Below, piece by piece: positions 5,856-6,807 of a stretch of DNA of 6,807 nucleotides. The notes beneath the pieces are model-generated. The model saw only the letters and a program-made list of their open reading frames with translations. It ran no database searches and was not told the DNA's origin. Each line of letters starts with the position of its first letter. Position 1 is the stretch's first letter. Location of the stretch: positions 1-6,807 of the forward strand of contig JANPEZ010000127.1 in NCBI GenBank assembly GCA_031423155.1, in the 5' to 3' direction. The DNA comes from JANPEZ01 sp031423155. GTDB lineage: Bacteria; Actinomycetota; UBA4738; HRBIN12. The position numbers were made by a program, and so were the translations under genes.

Positions 5856-6519
5856 CGACAGGGTCGTCTCGCTCCTCATATGCGACGACCACAAGATCTT
5901 GACCGATGCGCTGGCGATGGTCATTGAGCGCGACGAAGGCCTCGTGATGGTCGCCCCCCCGGTTCACGATCCCGAATCGGCTATCGCCATCTGCGAGGAG
6001 CACCTTCCCGACGTCGTCTTGATGGACATCGTTTTCAAGGGCGACATGAACGGCATCGAGGCCACCCGCAAGATTAAGGAAGTCTCGCCCTCGACGAAGG
6101 TCGTGATCATGACCGCGCACGACGACGAGCGGCTGCTGGTCGAGGCGGTCGAGGCCGGCGCCTCCGGGTTCCTGGGCAAAGACGAGGCGGCCGACGAGTT
6201 CTTGAGCGCCGCCAAGGCCGCCGCCGACGGAGAGGTCCTGATCGACCCCACGGTCCTGACGCGTCTGCTGCATCAGGTCTCCCGCGAGCGCGAAGCCCGC
6301 CGGGACGCCCAGACATTGCTCTCGGACCTGACCGAGCGGGAGCGCGAGATCCTCCAGCTCCTCGCCGAAGGTCTTCGCAACGACGACATAGCATCCAAGC
6401 TGTTTATCAGCCCACAGACGGTCCAGACGCACGTTCGAAACATCCTCGGCAAGCTGAGGGTCCACTCCAAGCTCGAGGCCGTTTCCTTCGCCGTCAGGCA
6501 CGGCGCGATCCAGGTTTGA
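5845..6519 (+). CDS. NarL/FixJ-family response regulator
   Basis: The 224-residue transcription factor has an N-terminal receiver domain (about 7-125) and a C-terminal LuxR-type helix-turn-helix (about 162-222). Receiver residues are complete: acidic pair Asp14/Asp15 (ICDDHK), phosphoacceptor Asp61 (VVLMDIVF), Thr90 (IMTAHDD) and Lys112 (GFLGKDE). The DNA-binding part reads LTEREREILQLLAEG, then NDDIASKLFISPQTVQTHV and NILGKLRVHSKLEAV. A charged, probably helical linker (about 138-160) joins them. GTG 5845 is preceded at five bases by GGAGGG (5834-5839) inside the kinase gene, and the 11-base overlap implies coupled translation. It is very likely phosphorylated by the kinase encoded upstream. 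The target genes are unknown; the gene starting at 6669 is a candidate by position only. Confidence 0.95.
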   Translation: MAADDRVVSLLICDDHKILTDALAMVIERDEGLVMVAPPVHDPESAIAICEEHLPDVVLMDIVFKGDMNGIEATRKIKEVSPSTKVVIMTAHDDERLLVEAVEAGASGFLGKDEAADEFLSAAKAAADGEVLIDPTVLTRLLHQVSREREARRDAQTLLSDLTEREREILQLLAEGLRNDDIASKLFISPQTVQTHVRNILGKLRVHSKLEAVSFAVRHGAIQV

Positions 6520-6523
6520 GCCC

Positions 6524-6550
6524 GCTACCCACAACCCGGTAGCCCGTTTT
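6524..6550 (+). terminator. Weak intrinsic terminator after the regulator
   Basis: GCTACC (6524-6529) and GGTAGC (6538-6543) form a six-base stem with an eight-base loop, followed after three bases by TTTT (6547-6550). It starts five bases past the stop codon. The stem is short, and CCGGTA (6536-6541) can instead pair with TACCGG (6550-6555), so termination may be partial or conditional. Confidence 0.45.
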
Positions 6551-6560
6551 ACCGGCCCCC

Positions 6561-6652
6561 GGGAATGCTCCGCATCCCCCATCCGGCCGAAACCCTCTTC
6601 TAGAAGAGGTCCACCGGGATCCCCCCGGGCATGACGCCCAAACCCCGGATGG
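6561..6652 (+). promoter_or_regulatory. Candidate structured 5' leader RNA of the 6669 gene
   Basis: Nested inverted repeats fill this gap. GGGAATGC (6561-6568) pairs with GCATCCC (6572-6578) with one bulge. Directly adjoining, CCATCCGG (6579-6586) pairs perfectly with CCGGATGG (6645-6652). This stem encloses CCTCTT/AAGAGG (6594-6609, CTAG loop), CCGGG/CCCGG (6614-6628) and, as an alternative to part of that, GGGC/GCCC (6627-6639). A-rich single-stranded joints (CGAAA, CCAAA) lie between. The closing stem ends two bases before the AAGGAGGG of the next gene. CCCTC (6593-6597) could alternatively pair with GAGGG (6658-6662) in the SD, so a translational switch is conceivable. It matches no riboswitch class I know. 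The fold was judged by eye. Confidence 0.4.
6594..6609. repeat. 16-bp perfect palindrome CCTCTTCTAGAAGAGG
   Basis: This exact palindrome lies 60 bases before the start of the 6669 gene. As DNA it would suit a dimeric regulator as an operator. As RNA it is the inner hairpin of the candidate leader. Confidence 0.7.
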
Positions 6653-6668
6653 CCAAGGAGGGAACGAG

Positions 6669-6807
6669 ATGAGCAAGATGCGAAAGATGCTCATCACGCT
6701 GCTGGTCATAGGCGTGGTGGGAACCCTGGCAGGTGTAGGTACGTTCTCGGCGTTCTCATCGACGACCGACAACACCGGCAACAGCTTCGACGCAGGAACC
6801 GTCTACA
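6669..6807 (+). CDS. Secreted protein with SipW-type signal peptide (partial)
   Basis: The first 46 residues of a gene that runs off the window: a basic start (MSKMRKM), a hydrophobic core (LITLLVIGVVGTLAGVGTF), then SAFSSTTDNTGNSFDAGTVY. The pattern of hydrophobic core, G-T-F-x-A-F-S-x-T-x-x-x-x-G-N-x-F-x-A-G-T-V is the hallmark of SipW-cognate signal peptides, found on TasA/CalY-like secreted fibre or matrix proteins and related surface proteins. Cleavage is expected around the SAFS region by an ER-type signal peptidase (SipW family), which is not in this window. ATG 6669 is set by AAGGAGGG (6655-6662) six bases upstream; ATG 6678 is in frame but has worse spacing. The mature part is missing, so the true family (TasA-like or other) cannot be told. 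It follows a two-component system and a structured gap. Confidence 0.8.
   Translation, partial: MSKMRKMLITLLVIGVVGTLAGVGTFSAFSSTTDNTGNSFDAGTVY

Noticed and set aside
6538..6555. GGTAGCCCGTTTTACC resembles the 3' end of c-di-GMP-I riboswitches
   Set aside because: The conserved core of that class (GCAAACC and GACGCAAAGCC before this element) is missing, and the upstream bases are the regulator's own coding sequence.
5743..6582. A 279-codon minus-strand open frame opposite the response regulator
   Set aside because: It is the complement of a clearly recognisable regulator and kinase end, and its translation has no family resemblance. Long antisense frames are expected in GC-rich genes.

Overview
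The window looks like chromosomal DNA from a GC-rich bacterium, most likely an Actinomycetota member. Reasons: the gene order rpsF-ssb-rpsR-rplI (also found near oriC in Mycobacterium), an SSB core of actinobacterial type, a cysteine-rich (zinc-type) bS18, strong Shine-Dalgarno (SD) sites mixed with GTG/TTG starts, and one probable leaderless gene. The genus cannot be named from this sequence.

Layout. Positions 1-1240 (+) hold poorly conserved membrane proteins: a frame-broken tandem pair of small two-helix proteins (about 98-659), and a 133-residue three-helix protein (839-1240). A hairpin terminator (1267-1293) closes the convergent minus-strand operon rpsF-ssb-rpsR-rplI (2849 down to 1315). 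The operon is compact, with overlapping or nearly touching genes. Its leader can fold into a structure resembling the bS6:bS18 autoregulatory element.

Divergent from it on the + strand are a 130-residue protein of unknown function (3017-3409) with a good promoter and ribosome binding site, and panB (3460-4248), the first committed enzyme of pantothenate/CoA synthesis. Next is a two-component system: an eight-helix membrane histidine kinase (4296-5855), apparently leaderless, overlapping by 11 nt a NarL-type response regulator (5845-6519) that ends in a weak terminator. The pairing of a HisKA-type kinase with a NarL-type regulator is less usual.

The last 290 bases are the most interesting. 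A 149-nt gap contains nested inverted repeats that can fold into a multi-branched RNA ending three bases before an SD. It precedes the start of a gene whose product has a SipW-type signal peptide, as on TasA/CalY-like secreted fibre proteins. That gene runs off the window, so a link between the two-component system, the leader and secretion of a surface protein is only a hypothesis.
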